Positions 1 to 8,462 of a stretch of DNA of 64,000 bases are shown one piece after another. How positions within the stretch are numbered: position 1 is the first letter of the stretch; each line of letters starts with the position of its first letter. Below the pieces are notes generated by a model. The model saw only the letters and a list, made by a program, of their open reading frames with translations, searched no databases and was not told the DNA's origin. Source of the stretch: an uncultured Oceanospirillaceae bacterium (GTDB taxonomy: Bacteria > Pseudomonadota > Gammaproteobacteria > Pseudomonadales > Balneatricaceae); contig CAKZPE010000085.1 of the NCBI GenBank assembly GCA_937138495.1, positions 1-64,000 on the forward strand. The letters run 5' to 3'. Both the position numbers and the translations under genes were made by a program.

Positions 1-1
1 C

Positions 2-1459
2 GGTCTTGATATCGCTAACACCGAACTGGAACTGGTTTCAGATAAGTTAGTGGATGCCCGCCGTGACCGTTTAGCACTGGAAAGCGTGTATCGTCAGGTC
101 CGTGCTATCAGTAAGAACAATCCGGCAGCTTTCGAACGTATCCCTGCGGTATTGCAACATCCTGTGGTTCAAAACCTTAAGGCTTCTGTACTGGTTGTCG
201 AACTGAAAAAATCTGAACTGTCTGAACGTTACGGCGCCAAGCATCCAAAAATGCAGGCAGCCCAGTCTGAACTGGATAACGCCCGCCGCAGCCTGAACAG
301 CCAGATTCTGGCGGTGGTTAACGGCATTGAAAGTGAATACCGTGCAGCAGTTGCCAGCGAAGGTTCACTTAAATCTGCGGTTAACCAGACCAAGTCTGAA
401 CTGCAGTCGATCAACCGTAAAGAATATGGCCTGAAAGAACTGGAACAGGAAGTTGACGCAAACCGTCAGCTTTACGATACCTTCTTCAGCCGCCTGAACG
501 AGACCAATGCTACCGGCGATTTACAAAGTGCTAACGCCCGTATTTCAGACCCGGCCATTGCACCACGCAAGCCAGCTAAACCCAAGAAGGCGCTGATTGT
601 TGCACTGGCTTTTGTCGTCAGCATTATGTTCGGCATCATGGTTGCTTTCTTACTGCAGGCACTGAACAACACCATTATGTCTGCTAAAGACGTGGAAGAA
701 AAACTTCATGCTACCCTGCTGGGTCTGCTGCCATTACTGCCGAAGCGCCGTAAGCATGCGCATCCAAGCTATACCCATTACCTGCAGGAACCACAATCAG
801 CCTTTGCGGAAGCGGTTCGTACCATCCGTACCGGTGTCGTACTTTCTGCACTGGATAACCCACATAAAACACTCTGTGTAACCTCTTCTATTCCCGGTGA
901 AGGTAAGACCTCTACTTCTCTGAGCCTGGCTTACTCACTGGGTCAGATGGAAAAGGTACTGCTGATCGATGCCGACATGCGCCGCCCTTCTATCGCCAAG
1001 GCTATGGGAATTGCGCATAACGCTGCAGGCCTCTCTAACCTGGTTGCCGGCACCGCGGACGTTGAAGAATGCATTCACACCATTGAAGATGCCAACATCG
1101 ATGTACTGACCGCCGGTATTATCCCGCCTAACCCGCTGGAGCTGCTCTCTTCTCAGAAGTTCGCTAAGGTCATTGAACAACTGGAAGACCGTTACGACCG
1201 TATCGTGATTGATACTGCTCCGACTCAGGCTGTGAGTGACGCACTGATGATCGGTAAGATCGTTGGCGCGATGATTTATACAGTAAAGGCAGATTCCACC
1301 AACCAGCAGCTGGCTAAAAACGGACTGAAACGCCTGAAAGAAGCTAACGCACCGGTCATCGGTGTGGTACTGAACCAGCTGGATGTGAAGAAAGCCGAGA
1401 AATACGGTTACGACTATTCCGGTTACTACGATAGCTACGGCTACACCGGCGGCAATTAA
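2..1459 (+). CDS. Polysaccharide co-polymerase / BY-type tyrosine autokinase (5' end cut off by the window)
   Basis: This is the C-terminal part of a Wzc/GumC-like protein that controls exopolysaccharide chain length at the inner membrane. The reading frame is open from base 2, so the true start lies outside the window. Visible in order are a periplasmic coiled-coil region, a PxxP-like linker, a transmembrane helix (about bases 592-666) and a cytoplasmic kinase domain. The kinase domain has Walker A (SSIPGEGKTS, bases 886-915), Walker A' (LLIDADMRRP) and Walker B (RIVIDTAP). The C-terminus is a tyrosine cluster (GYDYSGYYDSYGY) typical of the autophosphorylated tail. The phosphatase gene follows 36 bases downstream, the usual kinase/phosphatase pairing. 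Function is firm from family motifs; the polymer made is unknown. Confidence 0.93.
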   Translation, partial: GLDIANTELELVSDKLVDARRDRLALESVYRQVRAISKNNPAAFERIPAVLQHPVVQNLKASVLVVELKKSELSERYGAKHPKMQAAQSELDNARRSLNSQILAVVNGIESEYRAAVASEGSLKSAVNQTKSELQSINRKEYGLKELEQEVDANRQLYDTFFSRLNETNATGDLQSANARISDPAIAPRKPAKPKKALIVALAFVVSIMFGIMVAFLLQALNNTIMSAKDVEEKLHATLLGLLPLLPKRRKHAHPSYTHYLQEPQSAFAEAVRTIRTGVVLSALDNPHKTLCVTSSIPGEGKTSTSLSLAYSLGQMEKVLLIDADMRRPSIAKAMGIAHNAAGLSNLVAGTADVEECIHTIEDANIDVLTAGIIPPNPLELLSSQKFAKVIEQLEDRYDRIVIDTAPTQAVSDALMIGKIVGAMIYTVKADSTNQQLAKNGLKRLKEANAPVIGVVLNQLDVKKAEKYGYDYSGYYDSYGYTGGN

Positions 1460-1495
1460 TTTATCGCCGTCAGTAACATCAAAACAGGGTATGCA

Positions 1496-2215
1496 ATGAT
1501 TGATCTGCATTGTCATTTACTGCCGGGCATCGACGATGGCCCGGCCAGCCTGGAAGAGGCGGTAGAACTGGCAGCCATGGCGGCTGCCGACGGCATTACC
1601 CATGCCGTTGCGACCCCGCACATTCATCCCGGCCGTTATGACAACAACATCAACACCATCACCCCTGCTTATGAGGCCCTGAAAAACGCCATTACTGAAC
1701 GTAACATTCCGCTGCACCTGGGGATGGCCGCTGAAGTACGCATTTCCGTTGAGATGCTTGGTATGATTCCCACCGGACAAATTCCCTTTCTCGGCGAATG
1801 GGAAGGCCGTAAGGTTCTGTTATTGGAACTGCCCCACAGCCACATTCCGCCCGGGTGCGACAAACTGGTGGACTGGCTGCTGGCCCGGGACATTCTGCCG
1901 ATGATCGCCCACCCTGAGCGTAATAAAGACATCATGCATAAACTGGAGAAGATCGAGCCGTTCGTCAGCCGTGGCTGCCTGTTCCAGTTAACCTCTATGT
2001 CAGTAGCCGGTAAGTTTGGCGACATTGCCCATGAACGGGCACTGGAAATACTGCAAAATGGCTGGGCGACCATCATTGCCACAGATGCTCACAACACCAG
2101 TCGCCGCCCGCCGATATTGTCTGAAGGCATGCTTGCCGCCGCTGACGTTGTGGGTAAAGCCACTGCCCGGCAGATGGTATTTGAAAACCCGGCCAAACTG
2201 ATTGGCCTGCACTGA
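1496..2215 (+). CDS. CpsB/CapC-type (PHP-fold) protein-tyrosine phosphatase
   Basis: A 239-residue metal-dependent phosphatase of the PHP family (CpsB/YwqE type), which dephosphorylates the tyrosine tail of the autokinase encoded just upstream. PHP metal-ligand motifs are visible: HCH at residues 5-7, TPH at 40-42, AHPER near 138-142 and TDAH near 196-199. Length matches the family (about 240-255). In many proteobacteria this role is filled by a low-molecular-weight phosphatase (Wzb); the PHP type is the alternative solution. It is very probably cotranscribed with the kinase and the next gene. Confidence 0.93.
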   Translation: MIDLHCHLLPGIDDGPASLEEAVELAAMAAADGITHAVATPHIHPGRYDNNINTITPAYEALKNAITERNIPLHLGMAAEVRISVEMLGMIPTGQIPFLGEWEGRKVLLLELPHSHIPPGCDKLVDWLLARDILPMIAHPERNKDIMHKLEKIEPFVSRGCLFQLTSMSVAGKFGDIAHERALEILQNGWATIIATDAHNTSRRPPILSEGMLAAADVVGKATARQMVFENPAKLIGLH

Positions 2216-2297
2216 CGGCCTATTCTTACCACCAGGCGAATGCAGGCTGATTAATACAGCAGGGCTGATACAGTCACTCTTAGACGACATACCGAAC

Positions 2298-3053
2298 ATG
2301 ACTACAGACGCATCACTTTCTGAACCAACATCTGCTGACCGCTCCCGCCGTTCTTCAGGCCGCTCTTCAGTTGGTAAGCCCGGCCCACTGGGCAAAGCAC
2401 TGGCGATTATTGGTATCGTTCTGCTCATCGTGATGGCGTATTACAGCGTCCGCTGGATGATGGCAGACATTAACAGCTACCCTGCCCGTAACGCGCTGCT
2501 TAACCAGAATAATGCCGGTGAACTGATACCCGCTGATAAGCTGGAACGGGCACAGGCGTCTATTGACCGTTCTATTAGCTGGCGGTCGGATCACGGTGAT
2601 TACTACGACATCAAAGCCAGCCTCAGCTACTACCAGGCCCTGCACGCACAGGCAGAAAAACGCTGGCGTGATTACGGTGAGCGAATGACTCAGAGCCGGG
2701 ACCTTTATCGGCAGGCCACTCAGCTGCGCCCCCACTGGCCCTACAGCTGGGCCGGGCTGGCACTGAGTAAAGCCAAGCTCAGCCAGATGGATGATGAATT
2801 GAATCAGGCCATTGATAATTCTGTACTCTACGGCCCATGGGAAAACGCGGTGAATATCAGCATTGCGGAAGCCGGGCTGCTGAGCTGGCGCTTTCTGCCA
2901 CAGGCCCAGCAGGCAGCCATACTGGCCAACATCGACCGTGGCCTGAAGCGAAATTATAAAGAGATTCGCAACATTGCCATTCAGCTGAACCAAACCGCCC
3001 TGCTGTGCGAACAGCTGCCGGATTCCAAAGAGAAGGCACGTCTTTGTAAATAA
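2298..3053 (+). CDS. VpsP-like polysaccharide biosynthesis protein
   Basis: A 251-residue protein resembling the VpsP family found at the ends of vps-type exopolysaccharide operons. It has a Ser/Arg-rich cytoplasmic N-terminus, one transmembrane helix (about residues 34-57) and then an alpha-helical, TPR-like periplasmic region (WPYSWAGLALSKAKL and similar helices). The ATG at 2298 is chosen because the upstream in-frame codons lack a ribosome binding site and overlap the phosphatase gene. The biochemical role of VpsP is not established. The stop codon sits within a 16-bp tandem duplication. Confidence 0.72.
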   Translation: MTTDASLSEPTSADRSRRSSGRSSVGKPGPLGKALAIIGIVLLIVMAYYSVRWMMADINSYPARNALLNQNNAGELIPADKLERAQASIDRSISWRSDHGDYYDIKASLSYYQALHAQAEKRWRDYGERMTQSRDLYRQATQLRPHWPYSWAGLALSKAKLSQMDDELNQAIDNSVLYGPWENAVNISIAEAGLLSWRFLPQAQQAAILANIDRGLKRNYKEIRNIAIQLNQTALLCEQLPDSKEKARLCK

Positions 3054-3076
3054 CAAGCTCTGTAAATAACAAGCTC
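3045..3076 (+). repeat. Perfect 16-bp tandem duplication across a stop codon
   Basis: TGTAAATAACAAGCTC occurs twice back to back (3045-3060 and 3061-3076). The first copy contains the stop codon of the VpsP-like gene. It looks like a recent replication-slippage duplication; no function is evident. Confidence 0.9.
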
Positions 3077-3089
3077 TGCTAACGGACCC

Positions 3090-3120
3090 GTTTAATGGCT
3101 AACACTGCTAGCCATTAAAC
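3090..3120. terminator. Bidirectional hairpin between converging genes
   Basis: The arms GTTTAATGGCTA (3090-3101) and TAGCCATTAAAC (3109-3120) are perfectly complementary around a 7-base loop. The hairpin lies between the converging VpsP-like and DODA-like genes, and the stop codon of the latter lies at the loop/stem border. There is no long U tract, so termination strength is uncertain. Confidence 0.7.
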
Positions 3121-4037
3121 AGCACCGATCGCATCGAGAACGATCCCGCCTCAAATCCTTCGGCAAAGTATTCTGCCTGCTCGTATTCGTATGCACTGGC
3201 CACTACATACAACAGTGGCAGATAATGCTCCGGCGTAGGCACCGACATCTGCGCCGCCCGGCCATACTGGTGATAATCTGCCAGCGCCCTGTATTCTCCG
3301 GTATCAATCCTTTCTGTTATCTGAGCATCAAAATACTTCGCCCAATCATGCACGATATGGGTTCTGCCCATCCGGTAATCCTGCTGCCAGCTGCGCATGT
3401 TATGGGTGATGTTGCCAGAGCCTATAATCATTACCCCCTGCTCCCGTAACTGGCGTAATTCCTGTCCCAGTGCGAAATGGTCAGCAGCATTCATATTCCT
3501 TGAAAGGCTGAACTGAAAGACCGGTACGTCGGCCTTAGGAAATAACCGCATCAGTACACACCAGGCTCCGTGATCCAGCCCCTGGCTATGATCCGCCCGG
3601 ATTTGCTGAGACAGTTTTGCCTGCAGCAGGCTGGCAGCAATGTCCGGTGCACCGGGTGCCGGATACACCTGCTGATACATCTCATCGGGGAATCCGTAAA
3701 AGTCATAAATCATGGCAGGCTTTTCAGCCAGTGAGACCTCCACACCTGTTGTTTCCCAGTGGGCTGATACCATCAGAATTGCCCGGGGTTTTGCTGCGTC
3801 AGCAAAGCGCATTGCCAGTGCATCCCAGTCCCGGGTGAAAGAGTTATCCTGCAAAATGTTCATCGGATCTCCATGACCAATGAATAACGCCGGTGCCTTA
3901 AGGTTCGATACATCCGAATCTGGCCCGCTATCGGAGACCGCTTCAGTGCCTGCTTGCTTAGCACTCCAGGCTGGTAATCCGGCCAGTGCTGCCCAAAGGC
4001 CTGCCAGGCCGGTAAAACGCCGTCGGGATACAGGCAT
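3108..4037 (-). CDS. Exported LigB/DODA-type class III extradiol dioxygenase
   Basis: A 309-residue member of the 4,5-DOPA-extradiol-dioxygenase (YgiD/DODA) family. Family motifs are GHGDPM, a SAHWE segment, LDHGAW and PTPEHYLPLLYV, which supply the expected metal-binding histidines. Unlike YgiD it begins with a twin-arginine-like signal: SRRRFTG followed by a hydrophobic stretch ending near Ala-Trp-Ser-Ala, residues 3-26. The start at 4037 is supported by GAGGTG upstream; in-frame codons further 5' have no ribosome site. It is divergent from hpaR, so it may act on catechol-type compounds related to the HPA pathway, but the substrate is unknown. Tat export is inferred from sequence only. Confidence 0.82.
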   Translation of the reverse strand: MPVSRRRFTGLAGLWAALAGLPAWSAKQAGTEAVSDSGPDSDVSNLKAPALFIGHGDPMNILQDNSFTRDWDALAMRFADAAKPRAILMVSAHWETTGVEVSLAEKPAMIYDFYGFPDEMYQQVYPAPGAPDIAASLLQAKLSQQIRADHSQGLDHGAWCVLMRLFPKADVPVFQFSLSRNMNAADHFALGQELRQLREQGVMIIGSGNITHNMRSWQQDYRMGRTHIVHDWAKYFDAQITERIDTGEYRALADYHQYGRAAQMSVPTPEHYLPLLYVVASAYEYEQAEYFAEGFEAGSFSMRSVLFNG

Positions 4038-4234
4038 AATCACCTCATTAGTTAATGGTTTAATCAGTTGAGCGTTCACTCTATCCACTGCTCTGACATT
4101 CATCTAATGCATAATGATTATTTCCGCCATGCGCTATCTATATAAATGCCGCGTTAATTCACACATTCCTTCATTAATACACGCACCTGTTCTTCTCTGC
4201 CGTTTACTTTACCCGGTTGCCCCGATACCATCTT

Positions 4235-4250
4235 TGTTAATACATTAATT
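4235..4250. promoter_or_regulatory. Candidate HpaR operator at the hpaR promoter
   Basis: TGTTAA-TACA-TTAATT, a TTAA-N4-TTAA palindrome of the type repeated across this window, ends 18 bases before the hpaR start codon. This suggests autoregulation. It is a weaker match than the other sites. Confidence 0.5.
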
Positions 4251-4268
4251 ACTTTTAAGCGATGACTT

Positions 4269-4691
4269 ATGCGCAAGTTTGAAGACTCTTTACCCCTTCA
4301 ACTTCTCCGGGCGCGGGAAGCGACCATGCTGTTCTTCCGCCCGCTGCTTCACGATAACTCACTCACTGAGCAGCAATGGCGGATATTGCGGGCGCTGTAC
4401 ACCTACCGCGAACTTGAATCGAAAGAGCTGGCCAAACGCTGCTGTATTCTGAGCCCCAGCCTCACCGGCATTCTGAAGCGCCTGGCGCAACAGGGTTATA
4501 TTCAGCGCCGTAAATGCCATGAAGACCAACGCCGCGCCCTGATCAGCCTGACTGACAAGGCCTACGACCTCTTCGAGCGTCTGAGTCCGGAAGTTGAAGC
4601 GCGCTATGCCGCCTTCATTGACCGCTACAGCGAAGAAAAGCTCGAAGAACTGATGGGCATGCTCAGGGAGCTTTCTGAGCTGGAACCCTGA
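4269..4691 (+). CDS. hpaR: MarR-family repressor of homoprotocatechuate degradation
   Basis: A 140-residue MarR-type winged-helix protein strongly resembling HpaR, which in E. coli W represses the homoprotocatechuate (meta-cleavage) operon and is released by HPA-type aromatics. The N-terminus (PLQLLRAREATM), the winged helix at about residues 35-100 (SLTGILKRLAQQGYI recognition region) and the wing (RRKCHEDQRRALISLT) fit the family. It is located immediately upstream of hpaD in the same direction. Palindromic TTAA-N4-TTAA sites lie before this gene, before hpaD and before most other pathway genes in the window, which supports a repressor of a scattered regulon. Confidence 0.93.
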   Translation: MRKFEDSLPLQLLRAREATMLFFRPLLHDNSLTEQQWRILRALYTYRELESKELAKRCCILSPSLTGILKRLAQQGYIQRRKCHEDQRRALISLTDKAYDLFERLSPEVEARYAAFIDRYSEEKLEELMGMLRELSELEP

Positions 4692-4875
4692 AGCCTTTAC
4701 CGACTTTCCCACTCAGCGCCGGTTTCATATATATGGCCGGGCGCTGGCAGATTCCTTACCGATTCCTTACCGGTTCGCCATCAACAGCCCTTCTGGTACT
4801 TTCCGCCACATTCGTTGCATTTTCCTCACAAAGCCTAATGCAGATCAATTTTCATTTCTTTGGTATTATAAAATT

Positions 4876-4891
4876 AGTTAACATATTAACT
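4876..4891. promoter_or_regulatory. Candidate HpaR operator upstream of hpaD
   Basis: AGTTAA-CATA-TTAACT has perfect 6-bp arms and lies 80 bases before the hpaD start. It matches the palindrome found before the other HPA-pathway genes. Confidence 0.72.
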
Positions 4892-4970
4892 TAATCGCTA
4901 TATACTGATTTTAACTTGTCACCCTATGACACTACTTTTAAAAAGAATAAACACGATTGAGAGGTCTCCG

Positions 4971-5825
4971 ATGGGAAAAATTGTACTCGCGGCAAAAATC
5001 ACCCATGTTCCAACCATGTTGCTTTCCGAGCGTCCGGGCAAACTGGAAGGCTGCCGCCAGCAAGCCATTGACGGCCATATAGAAATCGCCCGCCGCGCCC
5101 GTGAAGCCGGCGCCGATACCGTAGTGGTCATAGACACTCACTGGCTGGTTAACGCCGGTTACCACGTGAATTCCGGTGAACACTTTAAAGGCAGCTTCAC
5201 CAGCCACGAATTCCCGCACTTCATCCAGAACCTTGAATATGAATATACGGGCAACCCGGCACTTGGTGACCTGATCGCCGAAAAAGCTACCGAAAAAGGC
5301 GTATTTACCCTGTCTCATCAGGTAGAAACCCTGGATCTGGAATACGGCACCTTAGTTCCGATGCGTTACATGAACCCGGAATCCGACCTTAAAGTCGTAT
5401 CCGTTGCCGGCTGGTGTACCGTGCATAGCCTGGAATCATCAAAATTACTGGGTGAAGCCATTCGTGAAGCCATTGAAGCCAGTGACAGCAAGGTCATGCT
5501 GCTGGCCTCCGGATCGCTGTCACACCGAATCTGGGACAACGACGACTACGAAGCCAACAACGGCACCTTCACCATTTCTAAGGAATTTAACCGTCAGGTC
5601 GACCTGCGCGTACTGGAGCTGTGGCAACAGGGCGACATCAGCACCTTCCTGAAGATGCTGCCGGACTACGCACAACTGTGTTCCGGTGAAGGTGGCATGC
5701 ACGACACCGCCATGCTGTTCGGTGCACTGGGCTGGGATACATATCAGGGCAAAGGCGAAGTCATCGGTGAATACTTCCCAAGCTCCGGTACCGGACAGGT
5801 GAATGTGGTATTTCCTGTTAACTGA
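4971..5825 (+). CDS. hpaD: 3,4-dihydroxyphenylacetate (homoprotocatechuate) 2,3-dioxygenase
   Basis: A 284-residue class III extradiol dioxygenase that opens the ring of homoprotocatechuate to 5-carboxymethyl-2-hydroxymuconate semialdehyde in the cytoplasm. The N-terminus (GKIVLAAKITHVPTM), the central DTHWLVN segment and the LASGSLSHR segment are typical of HpaD/HpcB and carry the iron-ligand histidine region. The start at 4971 is chosen for the GAGAGG ribosome site; upstream in-frame ATGs would add a non-family extension. It is followed by a HbpS-like gene and an MFS gene in the same direction. In E. coli hpaD is inside the hpaGEDFHI operon; here it has been split away to sit behind hpaR. 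Confidence 0.94.
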   Translation: MGKIVLAAKITHVPTMLLSERPGKLEGCRQQAIDGHIEIARRAREAGADTVVVIDTHWLVNAGYHVNSGEHFKGSFTSHEFPHFIQNLEYEYTGNPALGDLIAEKATEKGVFTLSHQVETLDLEYGTLVPMRYMNPESDLKVVSVAGWCTVHSLESSKLLGEAIREAIEASDSKVMLLASGSLSHRIWDNDDYEANNGTFTISKEFNRQVDLRVLELWQQGDISTFLKMLPDYAQLCSGEGGMHDTAMLFGALGWDTYQGKGEVIGEYFPSSGTGQVNVVFPVN

Positions 5826-5900
5826 GTTTCAGAACGCTACATCTCTGATATGGCCGGCCAGCCTGACTGCCCGGCCATTGTCTTATCAAAGGGCCTTGCT

Positions 5901-6329
5901 ATGCTCACCGAAGAAACATCCCTCAGCTGGCAAAGCGCGCAACAAATCTGTGACGCTGCCTGTCAGTATGCCTGCGAACATAAGCTTAAGATCTGTATAT
6001 GGGTGCTTGACCGACATGGCAACCCGCTGGCCATGCAACGGATTAACCATGCGCCGCTGCCTTCAACTGCCATCGCAAAAGATAAAGCCCATACCGCTGT
6101 CAGCTTTGGTTTTGGTACGCACCTCTGGCAACAACGGCTCGCGGACAAGCCCCACCTGCTGACAGGCCTGACCCAACGACCGGATATGGTACTGTTCGGC
6201 GGCGGCCTGCCGATAAAACACAACGGTCAGCTGGTCGGTGCTGTTGGCGTATCAGGTGCCAGTGAAGCCCAGGATCAGGCCTGTGCTGCCGCCGGAATTG
6301 CCGCTATACCGGCGCTAAACGGCAACTGA
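5901..6329 (+). CDS. GlcG/HbpS-family (DUF336) protein
   Basis: A 142-residue GlcG/HbpS-type protein. The Gly-rich segment FGGGLPIKHNGQLVGAVGVSG near the C-terminus is the family hallmark, and the VLDRHGNPLAMQR segment fits the N-terminal half. Some members bind heme; others have no known activity. It sits between hpaD and an MFS exporter, 75 bases after hpaD and 2 bases before the MFS start, so the three are probably one operon. A supporting role for the iron-dependent dioxygenase is only an inference from position. No signal peptide is apparent. Confidence 0.8.
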   Translation: MLTEETSLSWQSAQQICDAACQYACEHKLKICIWVLDRHGNPLAMQRINHAPLPSTAIAKDKAHTAVSFGFGTHLWQQRLADKPHLLTGLTQRPDMVLFGGGLPIKHNGQLVGAVGVSGASEAQDQACAAAGIAAIPALNGN

Positions 6330-6331
6330 AG

Positions 6332-7552
6332 ATGACTCACCCCGCCACCCCCGATCATTCCGCTAACCGCCAAAACCTGCCAGGGATCGCCTGGTTCACG
6401 GTAATGTCGATGGTCAGTCCGGTGGCGCTGAATATTCTGATGCCCGCCCTGCCAGACATCGCTACCGATCTTAATGTCAGTACCGATGAAGTTCAGCTCA
6501 GCCTCACGCTGTATCTGCTGACTCTCGCATTCGGCCAGCTGATCTGCGGGCCACTGGCGGATCGGTTTGGCCGTAAACCTGTGCTGCTCACCGGCATCGC
6601 TCTGCATTTTGTTGGCTGCTTACTGGGGGCATTCGCTGATGATCTGCAATCTCTTCTGATCGCCCGGGTGCTGCAGGCCGCCGGCGGCTGTACCGGCATG
6701 GTGCTGGCACGTACCATCATGCTGGACTGCTACAGCCGTTCTCAGGCAGCAGGCAAGATTGGCTACATCACCCTGTCCATTGCGCTGGCACAGGCCATTG
6801 CCCCCACGCTGGGTGGCCAGCTTAACCTGTTGTTTGGCTGGCAGGTGCTGTTTCACTTTTCGCTGCTGCTGAGCAGTGCTTCATGGCTGATCGTGTTACT
6901 CGTTATTCCTGAAACCGCCATCAAGCTGACCACCAGCATCCGTCTGAGCACTGTATTACAGCGTTACCAACAACTGATCTGTAACCGAAGCTATCTCCGT
7001 TACAGCACGTCAGCCACGCTGATCGCCTGTGGCTTTTACCTGTTTATCGGTACTGCCCCATATATCGTCGCCAGCCAGATGCAGGGTAGTTCTGCGGATT
7101 TCGGCAACTGGTTCTTACTCGTCGCGCTGGGGTTTATGGCGGGCAGTTTCACCGCTGCCCGGCTCTCTGCAAATCTTGGCATTTCACGGATGATTTTTCT
7201 GGGAAATGCTGTATCAGGCTGTGCTGCGCTCGGCCTGCTAACAGCCCTGCTGATCACAAGCCTTTCAGCCACTACACTCAGCTATGCACTGCTGTTCCTG
7301 ACGATGGCTTTCTATACCTATGGCCGCGGGCTGAGCCAGCCCAATAATCAGTCCGCCGCGATCGCCAGCAGCACTGTTGCCCCCGGGGCGGCATCCGGCC
7401 TGTTAGGATTTATGCAACTGATCACCGGCGCACTGGTCACCCAGGTCGCACCGTTAGTATTAGAGATGGGAACAGAATGGCTGGCCGTTATGCTGGTTAT
7501 TTTCGTTGCCGGTGCCATTCTGCTCAGTCAGAAAAACTACGTCGATTCCTGA
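6332..7552 (+). CDS. MFS transporter, Bcr/CflA-type drug exporter
   Basis: A 406-residue major facilitator with about 12 hydrophobic segments. The family motif between TM2 and TM3 is present (GPLADRFGRKPVLLTG). The N-terminal half (ALNILMPALPDIATDL, QLSLTLYLLTLAFGQL) resembles Bcr/CflA-type multidrug efflux proteins. It starts 2 bases after the HbpS-like gene and so is probably cotranscribed with hpaD. It could export toxic catechol or semialdehyde intermediates, or an unrelated compound. Its 3' end overlaps the converging membrane-protein gene by 16 bases. Confidence 0.83.
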   Translation: MTHPATPDHSANRQNLPGIAWFTVMSMVSPVALNILMPALPDIATDLNVSTDEVQLSLTLYLLTLAFGQLICGPLADRFGRKPVLLTGIALHFVGCLLGAFADDLQSLLIARVLQAAGGCTGMVLARTIMLDCYSRSQAAGKIGYITLSIALAQAIAPTLGGQLNLLFGWQVLFHFSLLLSSASWLIVLLVIPETAIKLTTSIRLSTVLQRYQQLICNRSYLRYSTSATLIACGFYLFIGTAPYIVASQMQGSSADFGNWFLLVALGFMAGSFTAARLSANLGISRMIFLGNAVSGCAALGLLTALLITSLSATTLSYALLFLTMAFYTYGRGLSQPNNQSAAIASSTVAPGAASGLLGFMQLITGALVTQVAPLVLEMGTEWLAVMLVIFVAGAILLSQKNYVDS

Positions 7553-8337
7553 ACCTCTTCTGGCTGAGAGTCTTCTGCCTGAGAATCTTCTTCAGGCGAA
7601 CAATTATCCCGAAGCCAGGCATAGCTGAGTGACAGAATTGCCAGTTCAATCACACCCAGCACCAGCCAAACTACAAAGGCCAGCACATTCACCAAAAGAG
7701 CATCAGAATTCTCAAACAGAGTGGCAGTCTGATCCGATATAATAGCCGGTAAACAGATGAGTAGTGTCAGACGCCAGCCGTTATCTTTACTCAGTTCCCA
7801 GGCATGCGCCATCCCCCGCTTTTCAGAATCAACTGCAACCGCCGGCAAAAGTATCGCCCATCGGGATGCGATGTACATCATGGGTATAAGCAGGACTATC
7901 TGAATGAGCCATTTCAGAAACTCATTGTCACCGACACTGCTTAATACAGTTCCCATAATAAACACAGCAGGTAAAGCGACCAGTAATGTAGCCAGTCCAA
8001 TCAGAATCCAGCTTATCAGGTAACGGGTTTCCCGCATGGTCCAGCGTACAACCGCGGTACTCTGCGCAACGCGGTCATCCAGTAAAAAGATCCGGTGGCA
8101 ACTGACTATACCCACCACAAGACAAAGCATAAAAATGAACACTAAAGTGCCAGATATCAGCATGTTGTCCACTTTCTCTTCAAACAGAGGTGAAACAGCC
8201 ATCTGTACAAGTAACCACGATATAAAAACCGGCAGGCCATATTTAACTAATGCACTGAAGTGTTTCTGAGGTAAAGCGAATGCTTCTGCAAAGATTGCCT
8301 GAACCGGCAATTTTTTAGGTTCCCTGTTATTTTCCAT
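7537..8337 (-). CDS. Uncharacterised integral membrane protein
   Basis: A 266-residue protein (start at 8337, MENNREPK) with about six hydrophobic helices, including YGLPVFISWLLVQMAVS, TLVFIFMLCLVVGIVS and VFIMGTVLSSV, and an acidic Glu/Ser-rich tail (SPEEDSQAEDSQPEE). I do not recognise a specific family; the general layout resembles small DUF membrane proteins with a glycerophosphodiester-phosphodiesterase-like membrane domain. It converges on the MFS gene, overlapping by 16 bases. No functional claim is made. Confidence 0.7.
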   Translation of the reverse strand: MENNREPKKLPVQAIFAEAFALPQKHFSALVKYGLPVFISWLLVQMAVSPLFEEKVDNMLISGTLVFIFMLCLVVGIVSCHRIFLLDDRVAQSTAVVRWTMRETRYLISWILIGLATLLVALPAVFIMGTVLSSVGDNEFLKWLIQIVLLIPMMYIASRWAILLPAVAVDSEKRGMAHAWELSKDNGWRLTLLICLPAIISDQTATLFENSDALLVNVLAFVVWLVLGVIELAILSLSYAWLRDNCSPEEDSQAEDSQPEEVQEST

Positions 8338-8462
8338 AACCAGTGTTGTCCTTATGTGTTTTCCTTTATCCGGCCTCCTCATCCATGCTGCAGCCTCCCC
8401 TATTCCCTGAGAAGACCGCTAAAGTAACATAGTTTTCAGTCAGTTATGAACTCAAATAACAG

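Noticed and set aside
4750..4771. GATTCCTTACC repeated twice upstream of hpaD
   Set aside because: An 11-base tandem duplicate far from the start codon, with no palindromic symmetry. Probably neutral.
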